A stretch of DNA of 64,000 bases, taken from JANMDU01 sp031375105 (GTDB lineage: Bacteria; Pseudomonadota; Gammaproteobacteria; Burkholderiales; Burkholderiaceae_C). Numbering within the stretch: the first letter of the stretch is position 1; every line of letters begins with the position of its first letter. This document shows, in pieces, positions 26,040-34,882 of the stretch. The stretch lies in NCBI GenBank assembly GCA_031375105.1, contig JANMHJ010000046.1, forward strand, positions 217,558 to 281,557, read 5' to 3'. The notes beneath the pieces are model-generated. The model was not told where the DNA came from. It worked only from the letters and a program-made list of their open reading frames with translations, and did no database searches. The translations under genes and the position numbers were made by a program.

Positions 26040-27476
26040 ATGACCTCCGCTAATGCCATCAGCCCGCTGACCAACGAAGTTCTGCACCGTTTTGATCAGA
26101 ACGGGCCGCGCTACACCTCCTACCCGACGGCAGATCGTTTTGTTGAAGCCTTTGAGGCAGAACACCTCGAGGCTGCTATCAACATGAGAAAAGTGATCGG
26201 TCGGCCCGGGGCTCAGCCATTGTCCGTCTACATCCATCTACCGTTTTGCGAGTCCCTCTGTTACTACTGTGCCTGCAATAAGATCATCACTCGACATCAC
26301 GATAAGGCAGATGAGTATCTGGCTTATTTGGATAAAGAAATCAAGCTCTATGCCCAACATTTGAGCTGTTCTAGAGAAGGATCTGGCGATCTGGGCATAA
26401 CTCACAAGATGCATGTGAATCAGCTGCATTTGGGAGGGGGCACCCCGACGTTCTTGAGCGATGCGCAATTGGCAAAAATGATGCTGAGTTTGCGTCAGTA
26501 CATGGTTTTGGACGAGAGCGGCGAGTACGCGATTGAGATCGATCCACGAACCGTCAATGCTCTAAGACTGGCGAATCTGAAGGATCTCGGATTCAACCGA
26601 ATCAGCTTGGGTGTGCAGGATTTTGATCCATCAGTGCAAAAAGCGGTTCATCGCGTTCAGCCATTTGAGGATGTCGAGCAACTCATGGCGCAAGCGCGAG
26701 TGATTGGATTTCAGTCGATCAATATGGATTTGATTTATGGCTTACCGCGCCAGAGCCTTAGCACGATGGAGACCACACTCAAGCAGGTGATCAGTTTGCG
26801 GCCTGAGCGAATTGCGCTCTATGCCTATGCTCATTTGCCAGAGCGCTTCAAGCCGCAGCGTCGCATTCATAGTGCCGAGCTGCCTAATGCTGCAACCAAG
26901 ACTGCGATGCTAGAACTGGCTCTGAAAATGTTTTCCGAGGCTGGCTATATCTATGTTGGCATGGATCACTTTGCATTACCGACAGACGCGCTTGCTATTG
27001 CCAAGCGACAAGGCAGATTGCATCGAAATTTCCAAGGCTATAGCACCCAACCAGATTGCGATTTGATTGGTTTAGGCGTGTCTTCGATTGGGAAAATCGG
27101 CGTTCATTACAGTCAAAATGCCAAGACCCTTGAAGAATACTACGACCTTCTCAATCAAGACGTATTGCCTGTGACCCGAGGTATGGCGCTCGGGCGGGAT
27201 GATGTTTTGAGGCGGGCTGTGATCATGTCCATCATGTGCCAAGGCACAGTGGACTATGAATCTATTGAGTCGGCACACTTGATTGAGTTTGCTAAGTATT
27301 TTGAGCCAGAGATGCGTCAGCTGCAGTTGATGGCTGAGGATGGTTTGTTGGTACTTAAAGCTGACTGCATCGAGGTGACGGAGGCGGGTTGGTATGTGGT
27401 GCGCGCAGTTGCCATGGTGTTTGACCGCTACCTTCAAGCGGATCGCAATCGTCAACGTTACTCAAGGGTGATCTGA
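26040..27476 (+). CDS. hemN: Oxygen-independent coproporphyrinogen III oxidase
   Basis: A radical-SAM enzyme making protoporphyrinogen IX for heme without oxygen. The motif YIHLPFCESLCYYCACNKI has the CxxxCxxC cluster ligands plus the extra Cys typical of true HemN. LGGGTPTFLS, EIDPRTVNALRLANLKDLGF and NMDLIYGLPRQS follow. At 478 residues it is a full-length HemN rather than the shorter HemW. The start is ATG 26040, giving the usual opening RFDQNGPRYTSYPTADRF; a TTG at 26013 would add nine residues. The FNR box and the overlap with the next gene (TGATG) show it belongs with the low-oxygen genes. Confidence 0.95.
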   Translation: MTSANAISPLTNEVLHRFDQNGPRYTSYPTADRFVEAFEAEHLEAAINMRKVIGRPGAQPLSVYIHLPFCESLCYYCACNKIITRHHDKADEYLAYLDKEIKLYAQHLSCSREGSGDLGITHKMHVNQLHLGGGTPTFLSDAQLAKMMLSLRQYMVLDESGEYAIEIDPRTVNALRLANLKDLGFNRISLGVQDFDPSVQKAVHRVQPFEDVEQLMAQARVIGFQSINMDLIYGLPRQSLSTMETTLKQVISLRPERIALYAYAHLPERFKPQRRIHSAELPNAATKTAMLELALKMFSEAGYIYVGMDHFALPTDALAIAKRQGRLHRNFQGYSTQPDCDLIGLGVSSIGKIGVHYSQNAKTLEEYYDLLNQDVLPVTRGMALGRDDVLRRAVIMSIMCQGTVDYESIESAHLIEFAKYFEPEMRQLQLMAEDGLLVLKADCIEVTEAGWYVVRAVAMVFDRYLQADRNRQRYSRVI

Positions 27477-28123
27477 TGCTTTGGGGGTTGATTTCAGCTG
27501 CTTTTCTCATGGGGCTCGTTGGCGGGCCGCATTGCTTGGCGATGTGTGGCTCGGTGTGCACTGGTTTGGGGCAATTCGGTGGCAAGCGGCTAGGCGCTTT
27601 TCAGGCAGGGCGAATGATTGGCTACTCGGCGCTTGGTGTCCTCGCAGGAACGTTCGTCCAAACAATTGCCTGGGCCAGTGAAAATCTCGTGCTACTCAAG
27701 CCTGCTTGGATTGTGATGCAGGCGGGGATCATGGCGTGGGGCTTGGTGCTCTTGATGTTTGCTCGGCAGCCTGTTTGGATTCAACACGCATCAACTTGGG
27801 TTTGGGGCAAAGTCAGGCGTGCGGGTGCAACAACAGGCGGGAGCCTTGGTTTGGGTATGGCTTGGTGCATGTTGCCTTGCGGCCTTCTGTACTCGGCGGT
27901 CTTGATGGCGGGCTTGAGCGGAGGCGCATGGCAAGGGGCAGCGGTGATGCTCGCATTTGCAAGTGCGACTGTCTTGTGGTTGAGTTGGTTGCCCATGGCT
28001 TGGACGCGGCTGAAGCAGTGGCGACAGGCTTGGGGACAGCGACTGGCCGGGCTGATGTTGGTGATCGCCTCTGGCTTTGCGCTTTGGATGAACTTGACGC
28101 AGGGCATTAAGCTACTTTGTTGA
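27476..28123 (+). CDS. SafE/TauE-like (DsbD_2-like) membrane protein of cbb3 clusters
   Basis: A 215-residue protein with about six helices. It opens LISAAFLMGLVGGPHCLAMCGSVC, shown here as GLVGGPHCLAMCGSVCTGLG; this PHC-x2-MC motif and a later WCMLPCGLLYSAVLMAGLSG are typical of the heavy-metal-transport-like sulfite exporter/urease accessory UreH-type family found beside cco genes. Paired Cys and Met suggest copper handling. It overlaps the hemN stop by one base, so it is in the same transcript. Metal specificity is inferred. Confidence 0.85.
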   Translation: MLWGLISAAFLMGLVGGPHCLAMCGSVCTGLGQFGGKRLGAFQAGRMIGYSALGVLAGTFVQTIAWASENLVLLKPAWIVMQAGIMAWGLVLLMFARQPVWIQHASTWVWGKVRRAGATTGGSLGLGMAWCMLPCGLLYSAVLMAGLSGGAWQGAAVMLAFASATVLWLSWLPMAWTRLKQWRQAWGQRLAGLMLVIASGFALWMNLTQGIKLLC

Positions 28124-28135
28124 TGCGCAGCAGTT

Positions 28136-28894
28136 TCAATGAGGGGCTAGCTTCGCTTCGCTGTCGATGTATTCAGGATGATGCTGCGCGATCACGTCAA
28201 GAAAGGCCAGCGGCGAGCGGATGTGTTCGCGCATCTGCTCGCAGGCAACAGCAGGATCGCCTTGCACAATCGCGTTGATGATGAGTTGATGTTGGTTGAT
28301 GGCGATGTGGTGGCTGCCGACGGCGCTGATGGCCAAGTGACGAACTCGGTTCATGCCAGTGCGGGCCAAGCGAAGCGCAGGCCAAGCATGCGGGTGACCG
28401 GCTAATTCAAGAATTCGTAAATGCAATTGTTCATCTGCCTGCAAATGGGCAGCGTAATCGCCTCGCTTGGAGGCCGCTCCTTGCTTGCTGAGCAGGGCGA
28501 GCAGTTGGTTTTTTTCGACAATCGAGGCCGCGCAGGCTAACTCAGCTGCCCGGCACTCAATCACTTCACGCACAAACACGGCATCGCGCACTTTAAGCGG
28601 ATCAATTCGCGCCACATAAGTGCCGCGCTGCGGCATCACTTGCACCAAGCCTTCCGCTGCCAACTGCCGCAGGGCATCGCGCACGGGTGCTCGGCTCACA
28701 CCCAAGCCCTCGGAGAGCGCCTGCTCGGAAAGTGCCACACCAGGCAACAAGGTGCAATCCAAAATGGCATTGCGAATCGCGTCATAAGCATTGCGCGCAA
28801 AAGCCCCGCGCGGAGCAGATGTGCTGCGCTGCAGCTTGCTCACGCTCGCGTGGTGATCTGTCAGAGTGGGCAGAAGTAGTCGATTTCTAGCCAT
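28136..28894 (-). CDS. GntR-family transcriptional regulator (FCD)
   Basis: A 252-residue regulator. Its winged helix-turn-helix spans residues 30-95 (AYDAIRNAILDCTLLPGVAL, then LGVSRAPVRDALRQLAAEGL) with the wing MPQRGTYVARI. The FCD ligand domain follows with metal-site histidines (ADEQLHLRILELAGH; AINQHQLIINAIVQGD; EQMREHIRSP). It is divergent from the aldarate cluster and likely controls it, with a uronate or aldarate as effector, by analogy with ExuR/UxuR-type regulators. Confidence 0.87.
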   Translation of the reverse strand: MARNRLLLPTLTDHHASVSKLQRSTSAPRGAFARNAYDAIRNAILDCTLLPGVALSEQALSEGLGVSRAPVRDALRQLAAEGLVQVMPQRGTYVARIDPLKVRDAVFVREVIECRAAELACAASIVEKNQLLALLSKQGAASKRGDYAAHLQADEQLHLRILELAGHPHAWPALRLARTGMNRVRHLAISAVGSHHIAINQHQLIINAIVQGDPAVACEQMREHIRSPLAFLDVIAQHHPEYIDSEAKLAPH

Positions 28895-28957
28895 CGGGGT
28901 TAAGGGGGCTGAGTATTGGTGAAAGTACGCATGTTGTGCGTAGGAATTATTACTAGA

Positions 28958-28967
28958 ATACTAGTAT
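28958..28967. promoter_or_regulatory. Candidate GntR operator in the regulator/Bug divergent gap
   Basis: ATACTAGTAT is a perfect 10-bp palindrome in the 110-bp gap between the divergent GntR and Bug genes, overlapping a possible -10 (TATAGT). GntR/FCD operators are often short AT-rich dyads. Support is positional only. Confidence 0.4.
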
Positions 28968-29004
28968 AGTTTAATTCGTGCAAACCCTTTAGCAGGAGAT
29001 TTTT

Positions 29005-30003
29005 ATGCCAAATCGACGAGTCGCCCTTATAAAATATGCGCAGACTGCTATTATTTTAGGATCGTTTGCATTGTTGGCTACACCCGCATGGGCGCAAGCA
29101 GATTACCCAAACAAGCCGATCAAAATCCTCGTTCCCTTCCCGCCGGGCGGCACGAGCGATGTAATGGGGCGCATGATGGCCGAGCCGCTGTCGCGCATCT
29201 TGAAACAGCCTGTGACGGTAGAAAACGTGGGTGGGGGCGGCGGTGTGATCGGCACGGAGCGAGGTGTGAAGGCGGCAGCTGATGGCTACACGCTCATCCA
29301 AACTGGTGTCGGCCAAAATGCCGTAGCGCATGGCCTCGATCCTTCTTTGACCAGCCGCTACAACTCGAATACCGATTTCATTCACCTGAGCCAAGTGCAC
29401 AGTGGGCCCAATGTGCTGGTCGTCAATGCGGATCGTCCGTTCAAGACGCTCGGTGATGTTGTGAAATACGCCAAGGCCAATCCAGGCAAGCTTGATTACG
29501 GCTACACGCATGCCGCCAGTGGCCACATGGCGATGGAGCTGTTCAAGCAGACGGCGGGCATCTTTATGACGGGCATTCCTTATCGCGGCGGCGGCCCGAT
29601 GCTTACTGCAGCCATTAGCAACGAAATTCCGTTCATGTTTATCAACCAAGATGTGGCGCTGCCGCATGTGAAATCAGGCAAGCTGCGTGCGCTGGCTGTG
29701 AGCAGCTTGCAGCGCAACCCGCTGTTTCCTGATGTGCCCACCGTGGCGGAGAGCGGCTATCCCGGCTTTCAAGCGCTGAGCTGGAGTGGCCTCTCGATTC
29801 AAAAAGGTACACCACAGCCGATTGTGGATAGACTTGAAGCCGCCATCAAAGAAGTGATGATGTCACCTGCCATCGTACAGCGCATGGCAAGCCAAGGCTT
29901 TGTGATTCCACCACTGGGGCAGAAGCCATATGTTGATTTTGTCGCCAAAGAAATCGTGCAGTGGGATAAAGTGATCAAGACTGCTGGTATCAAAGCTCAG
30001 TAA
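29005..30003 (+). CDS. Bug (TctC) family periplasmic solute-binding protein
   Basis: A 332-residue tripartite tricarboxylate transporter receptor. The mature part begins after AWAQA with YPNKPIKILVPFPPGGTSDV and has ENVGGGGGVIGTERGVKAA, GIPYRGGGPMLTA and FPDVPTVAESGYPGFQ. The signal peptide is unusual: most of it (VALIKYAQTAII) is encoded by a repeat A copy. A good ribosome site (GCAGGAGAT) precedes ATG 29005. It is the first gene of the aldarate cluster; no tctAB partners are nearby. The ligand may be a uronate or aldarate, by context. Confidence 0.9.
   Translation: MPNRRVALIKYAQTAIILGSFALLATPAWAQADYPNKPIKILVPFPPGGTSDVMGRMMAEPLSRILKQPVTVENVGGGGGVIGTERGVKAAADGYTLIQTGVGQNAVAHGLDPSLTSRYNSNTDFIHLSQVHSGPNVLVVNADRPFKTLGDVVKYAKANPGKLDYGYTHAASGHMAMELFKQTAGIFMTGIPYRGGGPMLTAAISNEIPFMFINQDVALPHVKSGKLRALAVSSLQRNPLFPDVPTVAESGYPGFQALSWSGLSIQKGTPQPIVDRLEAAIKEVMMSPAIVQRMASQGFVIPPLGQKPYVDFVAKEIVQWDKVIKTAGIKAQ
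29023..29060 (+). repeat. Dispersed repeat A, copy 5 (inside the signal peptide of the Bug protein, sense, in frame)
   Basis: Reads GCCCTTATAAAATATGCGCA, then GACTGCTATTATTTTAG. Translated as ALIKYAQTAIIL, it forms the charged-to-hydrophobic transition of the leader. Confidence 0.8.
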
Positions 30004-30016
30004 TGTAGGCTAAGTG

Positions 30017-31759
30017 ATGACCAAGAGAAAGACCTACGACGAACTGCGCAGCGCACGCTGGTTTGCGCCCGACGATCTGCGCGGCTTCGGCCATCGCTCG
30101 CGTGCGATGCAAATGGGCTATGACCATGCTGATTGGGAAGGCAAGCCGATCATTGCGATTTTGAACACATGGAGCGATATCGGCAATTGCCATTCGCATT
30201 TCAAGCAGCGCGTGGAAGAAGTCAAGCGCGGTGTGTTGCAAGCCGGCGGTTTTCCGCTGGAGATTCCTTGCATCTCCGTGGCAGAAAATTTCGTCAAGCC
30301 CACGACGATGATGTATCGCAATCTGCTGGCCATTGAAGCCGAAGAGCAATTGCGCTGCCATCCAATTGACGGCGCTGTGCTCATGGGCGGCTGCGACAAG
30401 ACGACTCCCGGCCTGTTGATGGGCGCATTCAGCGCAGGATTGCCATGCATCTATTTGCCTGCTGGCCCAATGCTGCGCGGCAACTGGAAAGGCAAGACAC
30501 TGGGCTCTGGCTCGGATGCTTGGAAATACTGGGATGAGCGCCGCGCTGGCAACATCAGCTCTACGCAATGGATGGAAATTGAAGGTGGCATCGCTCGCAG
30601 CGCTGGCACTTGCATGGTGATGGGCACTGCGGCGACCATGATGGGCATTGCGGAAGCCTTGGGCATGACGCTACCGGGCGCATCCAGCATTCCTGCGGTC
30701 GATGCGAATCACCAACGCATGGCTACGCAATGCGGGCGACGGGTGGTGGACATGGTGTGGGAAGACCTCACGCCTGCTCGCATGCTCAGCCGCGAGAACT
30801 TTGAAAATGCGCTCACCGTGGCGATGGCAGAAGGCTGCTCCACCAATGCGATCATTCATTTGGTGGCAATCTCCCGCCGAGCAGGCTTGCCGCTCACGCT
30901 GGATGATTTTGATGCCTTCAGCCGCAAAGTGCCGGTGATTGCGAACATTCGCCCCAGCGGCGAAAAATACCTGATGGAAGACTTTTATTACGCAGGCGGC
31001 ATGAAGGCGTTGATGAAAACGCTGCTCGATGGCGGCTTGCTGCACCGCGAGGCTTTAACTGTCAACGGCCAAAGCGTTGCAGAGAATTTGAAAGATGCCG
31101 AGGTCTATAACGACGATGTGATTCGCCCGATTGACAAGGCGATTTACAAAGAAGGTGCATTGGCGGTGCTTCGAGGCAATCTCGCACCGAATGGCTGCGT
31201 GATCAAGCCCAGCGCTTGCGCTGAGAAATTCTTGAAGCACACCGGGCCTGTGCTGGTGTATGACGATTACCCCAGCCTCAAAAAAGCCATTGACGATCCT
31301 GACTTGGATGTGACTGAAAACCACATCATCATTTTGCGCAACGCAGGCCCGCAAGGTGGCCCCGGCATGCCAGAGTGGGGCATGGTGCCAATTCCTACGA
31401 AATTGGTGAAGCAGGGCGTGCGCGATATGCTGCGCATCTCCGACGCTCGCATGAGCGGCACGAGCTATGGCGCTTGCATCTTGCATGTGAGCCCAGAGAG
31501 CTATATCGGCGGGCCATTGGCACTCGTGCAAAACGGCGATTTCATCACCGTGAACGTGCCCGAGCGCAGCATTCATTTGGAAGTGAGCGAAGCTGAATTA
31601 GCAAAGCGCAAAGCTGCTTGGACACCGCCCCCCAAACGCTTTGAGCGCGGTTACGGCCACATGTTCACCCAACACATCATGCAAGCCGATCAAGGCTGCG
31701 ATTTTGATTATTTAGAGACGAGTTTTGGCGCACCCGTACCCGAGCCAGTGATCTACTGA
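30017..31759 (+). CDS. IlvD/Edd family sugar-acid dehydratase (arabinonate dehydratase-like)
   Basis: A 580-residue Fe-S dehydratase that removes water from a sugar acid to give a 2-keto-3-deoxy acid. Cluster and metal residues are seen in NTWSDIGNCHSHF, VLMGGCDKTTPG and SAGTCMVMGTAATMMGIAEA; PGASSIPAVDANHQRMA and ISDARMSGTSYG complete the family pattern. It opens LRSARWFAPDDLRGFGHRSR, typical of the L-arabinonate/D-xylonate dehydratase branch rather than IlvD. The start is ATG 30017 (GTG 30014 is in frame). It follows the Bug gene by 13 bp. The substrate in this aldarate context is not certain. Confidence 0.88.
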   Translation: MTKRKTYDELRSARWFAPDDLRGFGHRSRAMQMGYDHADWEGKPIIAILNTWSDIGNCHSHFKQRVEEVKRGVLQAGGFPLEIPCISVAENFVKPTTMMYRNLLAIEAEEQLRCHPIDGAVLMGGCDKTTPGLLMGAFSAGLPCIYLPAGPMLRGNWKGKTLGSGSDAWKYWDERRAGNISSTQWMEIEGGIARSAGTCMVMGTAATMMGIAEALGMTLPGASSIPAVDANHQRMATQCGRRVVDMVWEDLTPARMLSRENFENALTVAMAEGCSTNAIIHLVAISRRAGLPLTLDDFDAFSRKVPVIANIRPSGEKYLMEDFYYAGGMKALMKTLLDGGLLHREALTVNGQSVAENLKDAEVYNDDVIRPIDKAIYKEGALAVLRGNLAPNGCVIKPSACAEKFLKHTGPVLVYDDYPSLKKAIDDPDLDVTENHIIILRNAGPQGGPGMPEWGMVPIPTKLVKQGVRDMLRISDARMSGTSYGACILHVSPESYIGGPLALVQNGDFITVNVPERSIHLEVSEAELAKRKAAWTPPPKRFERGYGHMFTQHIMQADQGCDFDYLETSFGAPVPEPVIY

Positions 31760-31768
31760 AAACCGAAA

Positions 31769-31877
31769 GGGGAAATGCGAAAAATGGGGTCAGATCGCAA
31801 TTCAAGACAATGATCTTTCCGGTGCGCATAAGCGCTCAGACGAAATTGTGCTCTGACCCCAATTTTCGCATTTCCCC
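31769..31877. repeat. GGGGTCAGA-type palindromic repeat (REP-like), copy 1
   Basis: A long imperfect inverted repeat: GGGGAAATGCG...TGGGGTCAGATC on the left, GCTCTGACCCCA...CGCATTTCCCC on the right. A second copy with matching arms but a different middle is at 62331-62423. This type of palindrome is widespread in proteobacteria and is often mobilised by Y1 (RAYT) transposases in trans. It fills the 142-bp gap between the dehydratase and the RraA-like gene and could attenuate transcription there. Confidence 0.85.
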
Positions 31878-31901
31878 GCTCCCTCCGAAGCAAAAAAGCA
31901 T

Positions 31902-32633
31902 ATGCCTCTCAACCCAACCACCAAAACCAAGCTCCTCGCAGTCAGCACCGCCACCCTTTGCACAGCCCTCTTCAAACGCGGCCTGCGCAATCAGTTCATT
32001 CAAGATGTACATCCACTGAACGCGAATCTGCCGAATATGGTCGGCGAAGCCTTCACGCTGCGCTATATCCCCGCGCGTGAAGACTTGAATCCCATCAGCG
32101 TCTTCCAAGACCGCGCGCATCCCCAGCGCGTCGCAGTAGAGCAATGCCCGCCGGGCAGCGTGCTCGTATTCGACAGCCGCAAAGACGCACGCGCCGCATC
32201 CGCAGGATCCATCCTCATCAGCCGCCTCATGGTGCGCGGCTGTGCAGGCGTGGTGACGGATGGTGGTTTTCGCGATTCGCCAGAAATTGCTGCGCTGCCT
32301 TTTCCTGCGTATCACAACCGCCCTAGTTCACCCACGAATCTCACGTTGCATCAAGCGCTCGATATCAATGCACCAATTGGCTGCGGCGATGTGGCCGTGT
32401 GGCCGGGCGACGTGATGGTGGGTGACAAAGAAGGCGTGGTTGTGATTCCTGCTGGAATCGCTGATGAGATTGCCAAAGAGGCGGTGGAGATGACGGCATT
32501 TGAAGATTTTGTCACTGAGATGGTCGTCAAAGAAGGCCGCAGCATTTTGGGGCTGTATCCGCCCACAGAGCAAAAAAGCAAAGATGATTTTGCCGAGTGG
32601 ATGAAGAAGAATGCAGGATGCTATTCACTATGA
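31902..32633 (+). CDS. RraA-like / HMG-CHA aldolase family protein
   Basis: A 243-residue protein of the RraA/MenG fold. It has the segment GSVLVFDSRKDARAASAGSI, then LMVRGCAGVVTDGGFRDSPEI with the R-D metal/substrate residues, and the late GDVMVGDKEGVVVIPAGIAD. Members include 4-hydroxy-4-methyl-2-oxoglutarate aldolases. In this cluster it may cleave or process a keto-deoxy acid. The final residues (CYSL and stop) are encoded by the edge of a repeat A copy. It differs from the second RraA-family protein at 57.2 kb. Confidence 0.82.
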   Translation: MPLNPTTKTKLLAVSTATLCTALFKRGLRNQFIQDVHPLNANLPNMVGEAFTLRYIPAREDLNPISVFQDRAHPQRVAVEQCPPGSVLVFDSRKDARAASAGSILISRLMVRGCAGVVTDGGFRDSPEIAALPFPAYHNRPSSPTNLTLHQALDINAPIGCGDVAVWPGDVMVGDKEGVVVIPAGIADEIAKEAVEMTAFEDFVTEMVVKEGRSILGLYPPTEQKSKDDFAEWMKKNAGCYSL

Positions 32634-32673
32634 ATGTAATAGCAAACTATGTAGAATATATAACGGCTAAAGC
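32621..32673 (-). repeat. Dispersed repeat A, copy 6 (overlaps the 3' end of the RraA-like gene)
   Basis: On the minus strand reads GCCGTTATATATTCTACATAG, then TTTGCTATTACATTCATAGTG. It supplies the last codons and stop of the upstream gene and fills the 40-bp gap before the uronate dehydrogenase gene. Confidence 0.75.
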
Positions 32674-33495
32674 ATGATTACATCCAAAATTTCACGCTTA
32701 TTGCTCACCGGTGCAGCAGGTGGTTTGGGCAAGGTGCTGCGCAGCAGTCTCAAGCCATTTGCCCATACCCTGCGTTTGTCTGATATCGCGCCGCTGGGCG
32801 AAACGCAGGCAGGCGAAGAAATTCAAGCCTGTGATCTGGCAGACAAAGCCGCGGTGGATACATTGCTGCAAGGTTGCGATGCCGTTGTTCACATGGGAGG
32901 CATTTCTACAGAGCATCCGTTTGAGCTAATTCTGGAAGCCAATATCAAAGGTGTCTTTCATCTTTATGAAGCTGCGCGTCGCCAAAAAGTCAAGCGAGTG
33001 GTGTTTGCCAGCTCCAATCATGTGATTGGTTTTCACAAGCAGCGTGATGTGATCCATGCGAATTGCGCAAAACGCCCTGATGGCTACTACGGCCTTTCAA
33101 AATCTTTTGGTGAAGACCTGTCGCGCTTTTATTTTGATCGCTACGGCATCGAAACGGCTTGTCTGCGCATTGGCTCTTCCTTTCCAGAACCCAAAGACCA
33201 GCGCATGCTCATCACTTGGCTGAGCTACAGAGATTTGACTGAGCTGATCCGCTGCTGCTTGTTTGCGCCGAAGTTGGGTCACACCATCGTCTATGGCGTG
33301 TCTGACAACCGCGACACATGGTGGGATAACACGCATGCTGCGCATCTGGGCTTCGAGCCGCAAGACAGCTCAGAGCCTTTCCGCGCGAAGGCTGAAAGTA
33401 TGCCGCTTCTGGCTGAAAACGACCCTGCGCGGATGTACCAAGGCGGCGGCTTCGTCAAAGCCGGGCCCTTTGAGACTCTGGTGGACAGACTTTGA
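32674..33495 (+). CDS. udh: NAD-dependent uronate dehydrogenase-like SDR
   Basis: Oxidises D-galacturonate or D-glucuronate to the aldarolactone. A 273-residue extended SDR with LLTGAAGGLGKVLRSSL (NAD site), the SSNHVIGFH segment and the catalytic YYGLSKSFGEDL (Tyr-x3-Lys), then CLRIGSSFPEPKDQRMLITW, as in bacterial uronate dehydrogenases. Its place next to a galactarate/talarate dehydratase supports the assignment. A different sugar epimerase is possible but less likely. Confidence 0.87.
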   Translation: MITSKISRLLLTGAAGGLGKVLRSSLKPFAHTLRLSDIAPLGETQAGEEIQACDLADKAAVDTLLQGCDAVVHMGGISTEHPFELILEANIKGVFHLYEAARRQKVKRVVFASSNHVIGFHKQRDVIHANCAKRPDGYYGLSKSFGEDLSRFYFDRYGIETACLRIGSSFPEPKDQRMLITWLSYRDLTELIRCCLFAPKLGHTIVYGVSDNRDTWWDNTHAAHLGFEPQDSSEPFRAKAESMPLLAENDPARMYQGGGFVKAGPFETLVDRL

Positions 33496-33500
33496 ACATC

Positions 33501-33572
33501 ATGCAAGCCGAACTCATCTTGAATGCGCAAAACGCGGTGGGCGAAAGCCTGCTCTGGCATGTGCAGGAGTAG
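33501..33572 (+). pseudogene. Remnant of an SMP-30/gluconolactonase-type lactonase gene
   Basis: A 23-codon frame begins at ATG 33501 and reads MQAELILNAQNAVGESLLWH, then VQE and a TAG stop. NAVGES-x-LWH with the preceding hydrophobic strand is the N-terminal signature of SMP-30/gluconolactonase/LRE proteins, which open aldonolactones. About 75 more bases without clear homology follow before the next gene. A lactonase is just what is expected between uronate dehydrogenase and galactarate dehydratase, so this is probably a deleted gene. A very short peptide gene is the alternative. Confidence 0.55.
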
Positions 33573-33646
33573 CGCGCGTTTGCTTTGCGCCAAGGTGTGT
33601 GTGGCATCGCAGAGTCTGCTTTCCCTTCTTGAAAGTGAAAATCACC

Positions 33647-34840
33647 ATGAGCCAAACCGTTGAATCCAGCCGCGTCTCCTACGCATCTAACGCCGCACAA
33701 ACCACTGCGCAAGACGCAGGCGATCGCATCGCGAATATCGCCTTGCAGCTCACCGTCCTGCCGCTGGCCACGCCGGTGAGCGATGCCAAAGTGCTGACCG
33801 GGCGGCAAAAGCCGATGACGGAGATTGCTTTCATCTTTTGCGAGATCACCACACGCGATGGCCACAATGGCATGGGCTTTGGCTACAGCAAGCGCGCTGG
33901 CGGCCCGGGCCTGTATGCGCATGCGAAAGAGATTGCGCCGAATTTGATTGGCGAAGATCCGAACGATATCGCTCGCCTGTGGACGAAACTGATGTGGGCC
34001 GGCGCGAGCATGGGGCGCAGCGGCATGACGAGCCAAGCGATTTCGCCTTTCGATATCGCGCTGTGGGATATGAAGGCCAAACGCGCCAATCTGCCGCTGG
34101 CCAAGCTTTTGGGCAGCCACCGCGAGAGCGTGCAGTGCTACAACACCTCGGGTGGTTTTTTCAGTACGCCCTTGGCGCAAGTTTTGAAGAATGTTGAAGT
34201 CTCACGCGAGAGGGGTATAGGTGGCATCAAGCTGAAGGTGGGCCATCCCGATTTGCAGGTGGATATTGGGCGTGTGAGCAGCGTGCGCAAGCTGCTCGGA
34301 GATGGGTTTCCGCTGATGGTGGATGCGAATCAGCAATGGGATCGCTTGAAGGCCGTGCGCGCTTGTCGTGCACTGGAAGAATACGATTTGACCTGGATCG
34401 AAGAGCCGCTCGATGCGATGGATTTTGAAGGCCATGGCGAACTGGCCAAGCGATTTGACACACCGATTGCGACTGGCGAAATGCTCACCAGCTTCAACGA
34501 GCATGCGCAGCTGATCGAAGCGGGCACAGATTTCATCCAGCCTGATGCACCGCGCGTGGGCGGCATCTCACCGATGTTGCACATCATGCAAATGGCCGAT
34601 AACAAAGGCCGTATGCTCGCCCCGCACTTTGCGATGGAGATTCACCTTCACCTTGTAGCCGCGTATCCGCGCGAAGGCTGGCTAGAGCATTTCGAGTGGC
34701 TCGCACCGTTGTTTAACGAGCAACTGACTTTGAAAGGCGGCCGCATGTGGCTACCCTCACGCCCTGGCTTAGGCTTCACGCTGAGCGAGCAAGCGCAGGC
34801 GTGGACGCGCGAGCGGTTTGAAACGGGCAAACGGCCGTGA
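33647..34840 (+). CDS. L-talarate/galactarate dehydratase (enolase superfamily)
   Basis: Dehydrates galactarate or L-talarate to a keto-deoxy-glucarate. The 397-residue protein has the mandelate-racemase-type barrel: PLATPVSDAKVLTGRQKP at the N-terminus, IGGIKLKVGHPDL with the KxK catalytic lysine, metal ligands at LMVDANQQWD, TWIEEPLD and IATGEML, and a late LAPHFAMEIHLHL with the catalytic His. Long stretches agree with my memory of the characterised Salmonella TalrD/GalrD. ATG 33647 is chosen because it matches the family start; the open frame upstream is not homologous. Confidence 0.9.
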   Translation: MSQTVESSRVSYASNAAQTTAQDAGDRIANIALQLTVLPLATPVSDAKVLTGRQKPMTEIAFIFCEITTRDGHNGMGFGYSKRAGGPGLYAHAKEIAPNLIGEDPNDIARLWTKLMWAGASMGRSGMTSQAISPFDIALWDMKAKRANLPLAKLLGSHRESVQCYNTSGGFFSTPLAQVLKNVEVSRERGIGGIKLKVGHPDLQVDIGRVSSVRKLLGDGFPLMVDANQQWDRLKAVRACRALEEYDLTWIEEPLDAMDFEGHGELAKRFDTPIATGEMLTSFNEHAQLIEAGTDFIQPDAPRVGGISPMLHIMQMADNKGRMLAPHFAMEIHLHLVAAYPREGWLEHFEWLAPLFNEQLTLKGGRMWLPSRPGLGFTLSEQAQAWTRERFETGKRP

Positions 34841-34882
34841 TCAAAGAATGAGTGAATGCCTTGGTGTTTATGGCTTGACTGA

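Noticed and set aside
17274..28123. Horizontal acquisition of the cco/hem island
   Set aside because: Gene order, codon use and FNR boxes look native to betaproteobacteria; no mobile element or tRNA boundary is seen.
33263..33646. Upstream extension of the talarate dehydratase frame
   Set aside because: It overlaps udh in another frame and does not match the enolase family, which starts at ATG 33647.
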